A DNA stretch of 64,000 nucleotides. It comes from Desulfurivibrio sp044068625. Its GTDB lineage: Bacteria > Desulfobacterota > Desulfobulbia > Desulfobulbales > Desulfurivibrionaceae. The stretch lies in assembly GCF_044068625.1 (NCBI RefSeq), contig NZ_JBIPKH010000013.1:1-64000 (forward strand), in the 5' to 3' direction. How positions within the stretch are numbered: position 1 is the first letter of the stretch; every line of letters begins with the position of its first letter. Under the pieces are notes generated by a model. The model was given only the letters and a program-made list of their open reading frames with translations, searched no databases and was not told the DNA's origin. The translations under genes and the position numbers were made by a program. Positions 53,914 to 62,521 of the stretch are shown here, piece after piece.

Positions 53914-54507
53914 ATGAAAAGCGCCAACACTGTCTCCTACCGGGGCAAGATAACCTGCGAACACCGGGAAAATTTGTTGGACCAGAAAAGCCTGGTGCTA
54001 TGGTTCACCGGCCTGTCCGGATCTGGTAAGTCCACCATCGCCCACGCCGTGGAGGAACGCCTGCACGCCATGGGGCGGTTGACCTATGTTTTTGACGGCG
54101 ATAACGTACGCCACGGCCTTTGCGGTGACCTGGATTTCTCGCCGGCCGGCCGGGCCGAAAACCTGCGCCGCATTTCTGAAATGGTTAAGCTTTTCTTGGA
54201 TGCCGGTATGATCTGCCTTACTGCCTTTATCTCGCCTCTTCGGGCTGATCGTGAGCGTTGCGGCAATCAGATCGGCCGCGGTCGGTTTTACGAAATATAT
54301 GTCAAATGCCCCTTGGAAGTCTGCGAACAGCGAGACGTCAAGGGGCTTTACCAGATGGCGCGTGAAGGCAGGATAAAAAACTACACCGGGGTCGGCTCTC
54401 CTTACGAGGAACCGCTTAATCCCGATCTGGTGCTGGAAACCAGCGAGCTTTCCTTGCTCGCTTGCGTAGATAAGGTGGTTGACTTTGTCCAGGAGCGCAT
54501 CAAATAG
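53914..54507 (+). CDS. cysC: Adenylylsulfate kinase (APS kinase)
   Basis: A 197-aa kinase converting APS to PAPS. The P-loop WFTGLSGSGKSTIAHAVEE lies at residues 31-48, then YVFDGDNVRHGLCGDLDFS, RRISEMVKLFLDAGMICLTAFISPLRADRE with the Ser of FISP, YVKCPLEVCEQRDVKGLY, and ENPxD-like NPDLVLET. No ATP sulfurylase or PAPS reductase gene is beside it. Embedded among sulfotransferases, it most likely supplies PAPS for sulfation of the polysaccharide. Confidence 0.95.
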   Translation: MKSANTVSYRGKITCEHRENLLDQKSLVLWFTGLSGSGKSTIAHAVEERLHAMGRLTYVFDGDNVRHGLCGDLDFSPAGRAENLRRISEMVKLFLDAGMICLTAFISPLRADRERCGNQIGRGRFYEIYVKCPLEVCEQRDVKGLYQMAREGRIKNYTGVGSPYEEPLNPDLVLETSELSLLACVDKVVDFVQERIK

Positions 54508-54564
54508 CGTTCGTTGTGCCGCCGATCACCTCATGTCCGTTAAGAGAACAACAGGGAGAGTGAA

Positions 54565-55167
54565 ATGAACAAATACGCTGGAACCGCTGACGCCTATCTT
54601 ACCAAATTGACCGCCATGCTGACCAACCTGGACCGTGATCAGATCGATAACGGCATCCGCCTGATTGCCGAGGCCTGGCAGGCCGGCCGCCAGATTATTA
54701 CCCTGGGCAACGGCGGCAGTTCATTGACCGCCCTGCATTTAATCAACGACTGGAACAAAAGCATCTTCATGGCCAGCGGTAAACCCTTCCGGGGCCGCAG
54801 CCTGGTGGACAATATCGGGGTGGTGATGGCTTACGGCAACGATAATTCCTTCGAGAATATCTTTATCGAGCAGTTGAAAAATGTACTGGAGAAGGGCGAC
54901 CTGGTGATTGCCATCTCCGGCAGCGGCAACTCCGAGAACGTGATCCGCGCCATCAATTACGCCAATGACAACGGGGCCGTCACCCTGGGGTTGTGCGGCT
55001 ACCGGGGCGGCAAGCTCAAGGAGCTTGCCCAGCATGCAATCTGGGCCGATATTGACGATATGCAGGTAGCCGAGGATGTCCACGCCATCTTTGGCCACAT
55101 CGTGATGCAGCGGTTGTGCGGCTATGATCTGCAAGGAGTAGGCAGTGGAGGTTCGTGTGCCGGCTGA
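54565..55167 (+). CDS. gmhA: Phosphoheptose isomerase-like SIS protein
   Basis: A 200-aa single-domain SIS protein. It shows IITLGNGGSSLTALHLINDWNKS near residue 46, SLVDNIGVVMAYGNDNSFENIF, DLVIAISGSGNSENVIRAINYAND and VAEDVHAIFGHIVMQRL, matching GmhA (sedoheptulose-7-phosphate to D-glycero-D-manno-heptose-7-phosphate). AGGGAGAG precedes the ATG. Its end overlaps the next glycosyltransferase by 23 nt. Confidence 0.88.
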   Translation: MNKYAGTADAYLTKLTAMLTNLDRDQIDNGIRLIAEAWQAGRQIITLGNGGSSLTALHLINDWNKSIFMASGKPFRGRSLVDNIGVVMAYGNDNSFENIFIEQLKNVLEKGDLVIAISGSGNSENVIRAINYANDNGAVTLGLCGYRGGKLKELAQHAIWADIDDMQVAEDVHAIFGHIVMQRLCGYDLQGVGSGGSCAG

Positions 55168-56395
55168 TTCCCGTATTGCCTATTTTATCAACCTGTATCC
55201 CGCCATCAGCCACGCCTTTATCCGGCGAGAGATTCATGCCTTGGAGCGGCAGGGTTTCGATGTCCAGCGGATCGCCCTGCGCGGCTGGGAAGGGGACCTG
55301 ACCGATGCTGCCGACCCGGCGGAACGGGCCAAGACCCTTTTTGTGCTCAAGGGTGGCCCGTTGCCGCTGATCGGCGCTGTACTCCGCACCCTGCTGGCCT
55401 CGCCTGGCCGCTTTCTAGCCGCAGTGGCTCTGGCCTTGCGCATGGGCTGGAAAGCCACCCGCCCCATTCCCTATCACCTGATGTACCTGGTCGAGGCCTG
55501 CCGGGTGCTGGGTTGGCTGCGGGAGCATGGCGCGACCCATGTGCACGCCCATTTCGGCACCAATTCGGCCGAGATCGTGATGCTGGTTCGGACCTTGGGG
55601 GGGCCGCCCTACAGTTTCACGGTCCATGGGCCGTTGGAATTCGACAAGCCGTATTATCTGGGGTTGGGCGAAAAAATTCACCGCTCGGCATTTACCGTGG
55701 CTATCACCTCCTACACCCGCAGCCAATTGTACCGTGCTTGCAGCTATGCCGACTGGCCCAAGGTCCGGATGGTTCGTTGCGGTCTGCAACCGGAAATCTT
55801 CGCCACCCCGCCGGAACCGCCGCCGGCTACCCCCCGGATGGTCTGCATCGGCCGGCTGGTGGAGCAGAAGGGGCAGGCGCTGCTGGTCAAGGCCGCCGCC
55901 CGGCTGGCCCGCAAAGGGGTGGAATTCAAGCTGGTGCTGGTGGGCGGCGGGCCGCTGCATGATACCCTGGCCGCCCTGATCACAGAGTATGGCCTGCAGG
56001 AGCAGGTGGAACTGACCGGGGCGCTCAGCACCGAAAGGCTCTATGAAGAACTGCGGCTGGCCCGGGGCATGGTGCTGCCCAGCTTTGCCGAGGGCCTGCC
56101 CATGGTGATCATGGAGGCCATGGCGTTGCGCCGGCCGGTGATTTCCACCTACATCGCCGGTATTCCCGAACTGGTGCGCCCCGGTGAAAACGGCTGGCTG
56201 ATTCCGGCCGGCTCCATCGATGACCTGACCACCGCCATGGAGGAGATGCTGGCCTTCCCGGTTGAACAACTGCGGGCCATGGGGGAGGCGGCCCATAAGC
56301 TGGCCCGTGAACGCCACCACTCCGACACCGAGACGGCCCACCTGGGCGAACTGTTCCGCCGCAGCGCCGCCGGTGAACCAATAACTGATGCGTGA
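55145..56395 (+). CDS. Glycosyltransferase family 4 (GT-B)
   Basis: A 416-aa enzyme; GTG start at 55145 preceded by AAGGAG. The N-terminal Rossmann half shows FINLYPAISHAFIRREIHALERQG and HVHAHFGTNSAEIVML, typical of colanic-acid-type GT4 enzymes. The C-terminal half has RMVCIGRLVEQKGQALLVKA, LVLVGGGPLHDTL, LPSFAEGLPMVIMEAMALRRPVI (E-x7-E donor motif) and PGENGWLIPAG. It may add the heptose, given its position among heptose genes; that is inference. Confidence 0.92.
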   Translation: MEVRVPADSRIAYFINLYPAISHAFIRREIHALERQGFDVQRIALRGWEGDLTDAADPAERAKTLFVLKGGPLPLIGAVLRTLLASPGRFLAAVALALRMGWKATRPIPYHLMYLVEACRVLGWLREHGATHVHAHFGTNSAEIVMLVRTLGGPPYSFTVHGPLEFDKPYYLGLGEKIHRSAFTVAITSYTRSQLYRACSYADWPKVRMVRCGLQPEIFATPPEPPPATPRMVCIGRLVEQKGQALLVKAAARLARKGVEFKLVLVGGGPLHDTLAALITEYGLQEQVELTGALSTERLYEELRLARGMVLPSFAEGLPMVIMEAMALRRPVISTYIAGIPELVRPGENGWLIPAGSIDDLTTAMEEMLAFPVEQLRAMGEAAHKLARERHHSDTETAHLGELFRRSAAGEPITDA

Positions 56396-56442
56396 TCGGG
56401 GAGAGATTTCAAGTCTGTCCCCAAGTCTGAGGAAACCAGGAG

Positions 56443-57405
56443 ATGAGTATTTTTATTACCGGAGTGGCAGGATTTATTGGGGTCAACCTGGCCGAGGTGC
56501 TGCTGGCCCGCGACGAGCGGGTGGCCGGGTTTGACAACTTCTGCCGGGGCAGCAAGGCCAACCTGGCCGCGCTGCTTGCCCACCCCCGTTTCAGCTTTGC
56601 CGAGTTGGACCTGGATGATCTGGCGGCCTATCGAAGCGCCTTGGAGGAGTTGCACCGCCGGGAGCCGATTACCGAAGTCTGGCATCTGGCGGCGAATTCC
56701 GATATCCCCGCTGGCATTGCCGATGAACAGGTGGACCTGCGCGATACCTTCATGACCACCTTCAACACCCTGGTGCTGATGCGCGAGCTGGGCATCGGCA
56801 CCCTGGCCTTTGCCTCCAGTTCGGCGGTATATGGCGATTTCGGACAACTGCGGCTCACCGAAGAGCATGGCCCGCTGGAGCCCATCTCCAACTACGGGGC
56901 CATGAAGCTGGCCTCCGAGGCCATGATCAGCGCGGCCCTCGAAAGCCACCTGGGGCGGGCCCTGGTCTTTCGCTTCCCCAATGTGATTGGAGTGCCGGCC
57001 ACCCACGGGGTGATTCAGGATTTTATCCGCAAGCTTAAGGCTACCCCCCACCGCCTGGAGGTGCTGGGCAACGGGACCCAGCAAAAAAGCTACCTCCATG
57101 TTGATGAGCTGATCGAAGCCATGCTGCTGATCCGGGATCGGGACCCCGGAAAACTCTGCTGCTACAACGTCGGCGCCGATGACGAAGGAATCACGGTGCG
57201 CTTTATTGCTGAAACGGTGCGCGACCGGGTAGCGCCGGCGGCGGAAATCTGCTACGGCGAAGGCAACCGCGGCTGGGTGGGGGATGTGCCTAAATTCGTA
57301 TATTCCATCGACAAGCTCAAGGCGCTGGGCTGGCGGCCGCGACTGGGCTCGGCCGAGGCGGTTCGCCGGGCGGTGGAGCAGATCTTCGAGCAGGAATCGC
57401 GGTGA
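56443..57405 (+). CDS. NAD-dependent nucleotide-sugar epimerase/dehydratase
   Basis: A 320-aa extended SDR. NAD loop IFITGVAGFIGVNLAEVLLA at residues 3-22, then GFDNFCRGSKANL, VWHLAANSDIPAG, LAFASSSAVYGDFG, the active-site YGAMKLASEAM, RFPNVIGVPATHGVIQDFI, and KSYLHVDELIEAML. In the middle of the GDP-heptose genes it may modify GDP-heptose (for example 6-deoxy or epimer formation), but UDP-sugar epimerisation is equally possible. It overlaps the fusion gene by 4 nt. Confidence 0.85.
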   Translation: MSIFITGVAGFIGVNLAEVLLARDERVAGFDNFCRGSKANLAALLAHPRFSFAELDLDDLAAYRSALEELHRREPITEVWHLAANSDIPAGIADEQVDLRDTFMTTFNTLVLMRELGIGTLAFASSSAVYGDFGQLRLTEEHGPLEPISNYGAMKLASEAMISAALESHLGRALVFRFPNVIGVPATHGVIQDFIRKLKATPHRLEVLGNGTQQKSYLHVDELIEAMLLIRDRDPGKLCCYNVGADDEGITVRFIAETVRDRVAPAAEICYGEGNRGWVGDVPKFVYSIDKLKALGWRPRLGSAEAVRRAVEQIFEQESR

Positions 57406-58724
57406 GTCGGCAGGCGGTCATTCTGGCCGGCGGCCGCGGCACCCGCCTGCGCGAACGTTTGCACGGGCGGCCCAAACCCCTGGTCGATCTGTGCGGGGTG
57501 CCGCTGCTGGAGCGCCAGATCGGGCTGCTCAAGCGTTACGGCTTCACCCAGGTGCTGGTGCTGGTCAACCATGCCGCCGAGCAGATCATTGACTTCTGCG
57601 CCGCCCGCAACAACTGGGGGCTGGAGTTGCACTGCCTGGACGATGGTGAACCCCGGGGCACCGCCGGGGCCACCCTGGCGGTGTTTGACCGGCTGGCCGA
57701 TGAGTTTCTGGTGATGTACGGCGATACCATGCTGGAGGTGGACCTGGATCGCTTTCATGCCTTTCACCGACGGCGGCAAGGTGCGGCCGCCACCCTCTTC
57801 CTGCACCCCAACGACCATCCCCACGATTCCGACCTGGTGGAGGTGGACGATTCCGACCGGGTGCTGGCCTTTCACCCCTACCCCCACCCTCCCGGCCGCT
57901 ATCTGCCCAACTTGGTCAACGCCGCCCTCTACTGGCTCAAGCGGGACGCCCTGACGCCCTGGCGTGGGCGCCCGGAGATGCTGGACTTCGGCAAGGAGCT
58001 GTTCCCGGAGATGCTGGCCCAAGAGCTGCTGCTGCAAGGGTACAACAGCCCGGAGTACATCAAGGATATCGGCACCCCGGAACGGCTGGACCGGGTCTGT
58101 GGCGACTTTCAGGCCGGCCGCATCGAGCGGGCCAGCCTGGCCCACCCCCAGGCCATGGTGTTTCTGGATCGGGACGGCACCCTGAACCGGGAGGTGAATC
58201 ATTTGCGCCGCCCAGAAGAGCTGGAGTTGCTGCCGGGGGTGATCGAGGCGGTGCGCCGCCTGAACCGTTCCGAGTACCGCTGCTGCGTGGTGACCAACCA
58301 GCCGGTGGTGGCCCGCGGTGACTGTTCCTTTGCCGAGTTGCGCGCCATTCACAACAAGCTGGAAACCCTGCTGGGTGAAGGAAAAGCTTATCTGGATCGC
58401 ATCTATCTCTGCCCCCACCACCCCCACCGGGGGTTTGCCGGAGAACGGCCTGAACTCAAGATCGATTGTGACTGCCGCAAGCCCAAAACCGGCCTGCTGG
58501 ACCGGGCGGTGGCGGATTTCAACGTGGACCTGGCCCGTTCCTGGCTGATCGGCGACACCTCCGTCGATATCGAAACCGCCCGCCGGGCCGGAATAAAATC
58601 GATTCTGCTGCAAACCGGCTATGCCGGCCATGATAACCGGTACCAGGCTCAGCCCGATTTCACCGCCCCGGATTTACCGGCGGCAGTGGACTTTATTCTG
58701 GAGCAATCCCCCCAGCGGCCGTGA
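57402..58724 (+). CDS. Fused HddC-type nucleotidyltransferase / GmhB-type HAD phosphatase
   Basis: A 440-aa bifunctional protein, GTG start in the overlap. Residues 1-235 are a sugar-phosphate nucleotidyltransferase (AVILAGGRGTRLRERL, KPLVDLCGVPLLERQI, DEFLVMYGDTMLEVDL, EYIKDIGTPERL). Residues 250-425 are a HAD phosphatase (MVFLDRDGTLNREV, VVTNQPVVARGD, CPHHPHRG, the Cys-rich KIDCDCRKPKTGLLDRAV zinc loop, SWLIGDTSVDIETARRAG), matching GmhB heptose-bisphosphate phosphatase. The two domains would carry out consecutive steps of GDP-heptose synthesis. The fusion is confirmed by a single uninterrupted frame. Confidence 0.9.
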   Translation: MSRQAVILAGGRGTRLRERLHGRPKPLVDLCGVPLLERQIGLLKRYGFTQVLVLVNHAAEQIIDFCAARNNWGLELHCLDDGEPRGTAGATLAVFDRLADEFLVMYGDTMLEVDLDRFHAFHRRRQGAAATLFLHPNDHPHDSDLVEVDDSDRVLAFHPYPHPPGRYLPNLVNAALYWLKRDALTPWRGRPEMLDFGKELFPEMLAQELLLQGYNSPEYIKDIGTPERLDRVCGDFQAGRIERASLAHPQAMVFLDRDGTLNREVNHLRRPEELELLPGVIEAVRRLNRSEYRCCVVTNQPVVARGDCSFAELRAIHNKLETLLGEGKAYLDRIYLCPHHPHRGFAGERPELKIDCDCRKPKTGLLDRAVADFNVDLARSWLIGDTSVDIETARRAGIKSILLQTGYAGHDNRYQAQPDFTAPDLPAAVDFILEQSPQRP

Positions 58725-58758
58725 TTAACACCTCGTGCTTGGCAGGAAAATACCACGT

Positions 58759-58779
58759 CTCTTCATGCGAGCCTGGCGG
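58759..58779. repeat. 21-bp direct repeat, copy A
   Basis: Identical to 61844-61864 (begins CTCTTCATGCG). On the minus strand it encodes PPGSHEE in one frame and, with flanking bases, PPGSHEETW. This resembles the C-terminal PPGSHEELW of the DUF218 protein at 61808. It lies between the convergent ends of the fusion gene and the sulfotransferase. Confidence 0.8.
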
Positions 58780-58798
58780 AATGTCGGGAGGAGCGCCC

Positions 58799-59653
58799 TC
58801 ACTTAATCCGGGTGCAGTGCGTGTCGATTATCCTGCTGCTTGCTTCGAAGGACTGTCGTGCCGAGTTCAGTAATGCCGGCTCTACTTTAACGGGCGGTCT
58901 TTTTATATCACGCTTGATTTGACCTCCCCGGATATGAGGGGAAACATCTCCCAGGCCGGCAACACCTGTGGTCCGCATGACCGGGTAATGCTCTGAAAAA
59001 CGGTTCTCCACCCCAAGTATTTTGGCCAGGGCGTGAAACACTGACTGAGTGTGGTGAAGGATGTCGTCGTAGGTCAGGAACAGCGAACGATCCCGCGGCA
59101 CCAGTTCCGCGTAGCGGGCAAGAGTGGCCAGCCTGCCCGAGTAGTAGCGTTCACAGTTTGCCTGGTCGACGTAATCGCGGTTGGCCTCCGGCCGCTGGAC
59201 CCAGCCCTCAAGTTTTGGCGCGTTGATCAGGCTCGGCAGTGCCTGGTCAGGATCACGCAGCAGGAAAATCGTGTAAACGCAGGGTAACTGCAGCAGTCGC
59301 TCATCCGCCAGCAACTCATCATAAAGCAGCTTATCCAGGAAATACTTTGCCCCCGGAAAGGGGCGGCGCAACCGCACCGCGACCTTAGTGGGTAGACAGT
59401 ACAGGTCGCTTGCGCGGCGGTAAGTCATCAGGGTTTCACCGTAACCCATCACCATCGGATGCGTATTCAGGCATTGCAGCAGCAGCGTGGAGCCAGAACG
59501 CTGGTGGCTGAGGATCAGGAGTAACCGCAGCACCCTATCTGGGCGCAGGCTCAGCAAAGACCAGTGCAGCAGTGCGATCCCATAACTGACGGAACGGGGC
59601 AACCCCAGTCCCTCCCCGAAGATCGGCCGCTGTCGAAAACCTGTTTCACTCAT
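58799..59653 (-). CDS. Sulfotransferase 4
   Basis: A 284-aa protein. The phosphosulfate loop LLILSHQRSGSTLLLQCLN lies near residue 47, and YTIFLLRDPDQALPSLI near 128 is the 3'-phosphate segment. LFLTYDDILHHTQSVFHALAKILG and a basic C-terminus complete the fold pattern. It is the last gene of a minus-strand group reading DUF218, glycosyltransferase, FemAB-like, sulfotransferase, and converges on the heptose genes. Donor presumably PAPS. Confidence 0.82.
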   Translation of the reverse strand: MSETGFRQRPIFGEGLGLPRSVSYGIALLHWSLLSLRPDRVLRLLLILSHQRSGSTLLLQCLNTHPMVMGYGETLMTYRRASDLYCLPTKVAVRLRRPFPGAKYFLDKLLYDELLADERLLQLPCVYTIFLLRDPDQALPSLINAPKLEGWVQRPEANRDYVDQANCERYYSGRLATLARYAELVPRDRSLFLTYDDILHHTQSVFHALAKILGVENRFSEHYPVMRTTGVAGLGDVSPHIRGGQIKRDIKRPPVKVEPALLNSARQSFEASSRIIDTHCTRIK

Positions 59654-59680
59654 GGTGATATACCTCTTTTGGTGCCTGTT

Positions 59681-60721
59681 TTACCAGGGCAGGTTTGGCG
59701 AGAGCCCTAATTTGCAAGAGGCCCGCTGGACGAGGCGTCGCCCCAGAGAGTTCTGATCCGACCATGCAAACAACCTGGCCCGCAAAGTGCGCGCCGGCCC
59801 GTAAAATTTCCTCAGGGGCAACGGGTACCGAACCATGTCGAGGGCAAACTGTTGCTTGAAGGTTTGGGGGCCCAATAAGTCGTATAAGGCCAGCCCTTTT
59901 TCGCGTGCCCAGGCGATTGCTGTCATTTGCAGCAGATAATTCACGCGAAGTTTCTTCAACTCGGGATCCCACGCCATTCCGCCCCAACCATAGGTCATGG
60001 TGTTGGCGATAATCGGGTTAAAGATTGCCGCTACGGGTTGGTCCCGGTAGTAGGCGATGAAGTGCTGAGCCTTGCCCACCGTGCCGAACAGATCCCAAAT
60101 ATGGCTGAAATATTCATGGGGAAAGACCGGAAACTGCTGCTGTTTGGCCGTCGCCTCGTGCATTGCACAGAAGTCGTTCAGCGAAGCGGCATCGCCAGGC
60201 ATCACGATGACGCCCTGCTTCGCCGCGCGTTTCACGCTGTAGCGCACATTGCGGTTCATGCGGGAGAGGAGTTCCTCGTCGCTGTAGTGCAACGGCACTA
60301 ACGCGGATTCCCTGATGCTACCGCCCGCCCATGCTTCGCTTTCAACAAAACCGGCTGCGAGCAATGCCTCCTGTGCAGATCGTTGATAAGGGAAAAGGTC
60401 CACACGAATTGATCTATACCCCCTGGTCCCCGCAAGCTCTTCCAGCGCGTTCACCACCTTCCCAAGCATTAAGGGGTCATCATCAATCGCAATGGGCCCC
60501 CGCCAAACTTGGGCAAGCTTTCCAACGGGCGTCTGTTGAACAAGAATTTGAACACCCCCACTGACCCGGTTATGCTCCCGAATGACCAGCCTATCGCAGA
60601 GGAAGCCATAGGTGCCGCGATTGGCTGCATAGCCGGCAGACTGCTCGTGATGACCGTAAGGACACGCTTGCAAGAAGGCGTCCCACTCCTGGTCATTACA
60701 GGCATAGTCAATTTTGTTCAT
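59681..60721 (-). CDS. FemAB-like acyl/aminoacyl transferase 4
   Basis: A 346-aa paralogue of the product at 39342: DQEWDAFLQACPYGHHEQSAGYA, GGVQILVQQTPVGKLAQVWRGP, YRSIRVDLFPYQRSAQEALL, MNRNVRYSVKRAAKQGV, YGWGGMAWDPELKKLRVNYLLQ. FemAB-related proteins of this length accompany exosortase EPS loci. Two such genes in one locus suggest acylation of two different sugars. It starts 84 nt after the glycosyltransferase gene. Confidence 0.82.
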   Translation of the reverse strand: MNKIDYACNDQEWDAFLQACPYGHHEQSAGYAANRGTYGFLCDRLVIREHNRVSGGVQILVQQTPVGKLAQVWRGPIAIDDDPLMLGKVVNALEELAGTRGYRSIRVDLFPYQRSAQEALLAAGFVESEAWAGGSIRESALVPLHYSDEELLSRMNRNVRYSVKRAAKQGVIVMPGDAASLNDFCAMHEATAKQQQFPVFPHEYFSHIWDLFGTVGKAQHFIAYYRDQPVAAIFNPIIANTMTYGWGGMAWDPELKKLRVNYLLQMTAIAWAREKGLALYDLLGPQTFKQQFALDMVRYPLPLRKFYGPARTLRARLFAWSDQNSLGRRLVQRASCKLGLSPNLPW

Positions 60722-60805
60722 TCCTGGCTTCCTGTGTTATCCGGCTTGCGGTAACCGGCAGTTTCCGCATCTTCCATCTCGGCCAAGGTACATCGACCTG
60801 CGGTG

Positions 60806-61804
60806 CTACTTGTATTCGATTATGGTAATGGGTTTTTGGCCGATTTTTTTGAGTATGAAGGTGAGTTGGCCCAGCAGTTGGGGCCATTTGCCGGCCATGT
60901 TGAAAGCCGCGTAGAGCAAGGCGAGCCGCCGGTTGTTCAGCCGCTGGTTGATGCTGGTCATGGTTCTGAAGATCTGCAGGGGGTAAGCCAGCGCCAGCAG
61001 AAGCCACCAGGGGCTGCCGGTTATGATGGCCAGCGCCAGCATCATCACCGGCAGTAGCAGGGCCCAGACCCAGATTCGCAGCGAGTCCCGCAGGCAGTAT
61101 CTTTCATTACCCGCGCCATGCATGGCATAACCCTGGGCGTAGCTGTGGCCGCTGCGGACAGTGCGCTTCCACCATTGGGAAAACCGGGTCATTTCCGCGT
61201 CGTGCAGCACCATGGGAAAATCCAGCCGGTGGATTTTCCAGCCCTGTTGGCGCAGCCGGTAGCATAGCTCCGGCTCTTCCCCCGAGGTGACCTGCGGGTT
61301 GAAGCCCCCGGCCGCCTCAAAAGCCTGCCGGCGGATCATGAAGATGCCGCCGCAGGATTGGGCCTCGCCGGTCGGCACCTGCCACTCCAGATCGCACAGT
61401 TGATTGTAAAGGCTCTTTTCCGGGTAGCGCTCAATGGTTCGGCCGGCCACCAGCACCCAGGCGGGGTTTTGGGTAAGCTGGACGGCGGCGAAATCGATCC
61501 AGCCCGGGCACAGTTCGCAATCACCATCGATAAACTGGATCAGCTCAAGCTCCGGATATTTGCCGGTCAGCCAGGCGAAACCCTCATTGCGCCCCCGGGC
61601 GGCGCTGAAGGGCCGGGCCGGGTCCAGTTGCAGTACATCCACCCCGGTTGAGCGGGCGTACTCGACACTATCATCCGTCGAGCCGGAATCCACATAAATA
61701 ATGTTGCGGCATTGTTTACGGGCGGCCACCAGGCAGTTCCGCAGCCTGGCTCCTTCATTGCGGCCGATGACCACGATGGCTGTTTCGGGGCGGTTTCCGA
61801 CCAT
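60806..61804 (-). CDS. Glycosyltransferase family 2 with C-terminal membrane helices
   Basis: A 332-aa enzyme: IVVIGRNEGARLRNCLVAA at the start, IIYVDSGSTDDSVEYARS, RGRNEGFAWL, LIQFIDGDCELCPGW (DxD-type) and the acidic TSGEEPELCYRLRQQGW. Two hydrophobic segments near residues 240-280 (VWALLLPVMMLALAII, WWLLLALAYPLQIF) suggest membrane attachment. The acceptor is probably a lipid-linked intermediate. It begins 3 nt after the DUF218 gene. Confidence 0.9.
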   Translation of the reverse strand: MVGNRPETAIVVIGRNEGARLRNCLVAARKQCRNIIYVDSGSTDDSVEYARSTGVDVLQLDPARPFSAARGRNEGFAWLTGKYPELELIQFIDGDCELCPGWIDFAAVQLTQNPAWVLVAGRTIERYPEKSLYNQLCDLEWQVPTGEAQSCGGIFMIRRQAFEAAGGFNPQVTSGEEPELCYRLRQQGWKIHRLDFPMVLHDAEMTRFSQWWKRTVRSGHSYAQGYAMHGAGNERYCLRDSLRIWVWALLLPVMMLALAIITGSPWWLLLALAYPLQIFRTMTSINQRLNNRRLALLYAAFNMAGKWPQLLGQLTFILKKIGQKPITIIEYK

Positions 61805-61807
61805 GCG

Positions 61808-62521
61808 CTACTCCCTCCCGGCAGCAGCCGGGACCGCCCACAGCTCTTCATGCGAGCCTGGCGGGCCGGGCCGGAAACAGCAAACCGTCCAGAGCCAGGC
61901 GATTGTTTCATTTAGCACACTTTTTGCGCCGGAACTTGTTTCCCACCACCGGTTGGCGTTGTAGTCGGACGGCTGGGCCGCGATAACGCCGATGGCAACG
62001 TCCGGGCCGAGGGCCATCCGGTAAAGCCTGTGCGAGCGGCGGGCGTGCGTGCCACTCGAAAACAGATCAAGGGCGTTGTAGGTTTGTCCCTCTCCTTCCA
62101 GCCAATGACGTACCATCACCGCACTCAGATAGGTCCGATCCTGGGCCGAGGCGGGGGCGGGAACCGCCGTCACCGGAGTACCATCCAGGCAGTGGGTTTC
62201 AAGATACCGGGCTGCCAGTTCCGCATAATTGTAGCGAATCGTCTTGCCGATCCACACCTCCGCCGATCCCCCCGTAGTCAAAATCTTTTGATAGGTGCCT
62301 TGCCGGCAGGCGGCAACCGCCTGATCAAGCTGTGTGGAGCCCAGCCAGCCCTCCACCACCAGTAACTCAGCGCCGGGTTTGGGGTGGTTGACGGCCAGAA
62401 AGGAATACAGTCCTCGCCCGGTGAGCAGGGTAGTGGCCAGGCAGAAGGCTACCAGCAACAGCCAGCCCGGCAGGGTGGGAACCCATAAACTTTGCTTTTT
62501 GAGCAACGGTGGCCGAGTCAT
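61808..62521 (-). CDS. DUF218 / YdcF-SanA-like membrane protein
   Basis: A 237-aa protein; ATG at 62521 used (an in-frame TTG lies one codon earlier). N-terminal transmembrane segment at residues 18-40. DUF218 features: LLVVEGWLGSTQLDQAVAAC, ILTTGGSAEVW, YNYAELAARYLETHC, TYLSAVMVRHWL and the LDLFSSGTHARRSHRLY segment. A C-terminal hydrophobic stretch (TIAWLWTVCCF) precedes the PPGSHEELW tail. The family is envelope-related with poorly known activity. First gene of the minus-strand group. Confidence 0.78.
   Translation of the reverse strand: MTRPPLLKKQSLWVPTLPGWLLLVAFCLATTLLTGRGLYSFLAVNHPKPGAELLVVEGWLGSTQLDQAVAACRQGTYQKILTTGGSAEVWIGKTIRYNYAELAARYLETHCLDGTPVTAVPAPASAQDRTYLSAVMVRHWLEGEGQTYNALDLFSSGTHARRSHRLYRMALGPDVAIGVIAAQPSDYNANRWWETSSGAKSVLNETIAWLWTVCCFRPGPPGSHEELWAVPAAAGRE
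61844..61864. repeat. 21-bp direct repeat, copy B
   Basis: Same sequence and orientation as 58759-58779, 3,085 bp away, located in the 3' end of the DUF218 gene. The two copies bracket the sulfotransferase, FemAB-like and glycosyltransferase genes. Confidence 0.8.
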
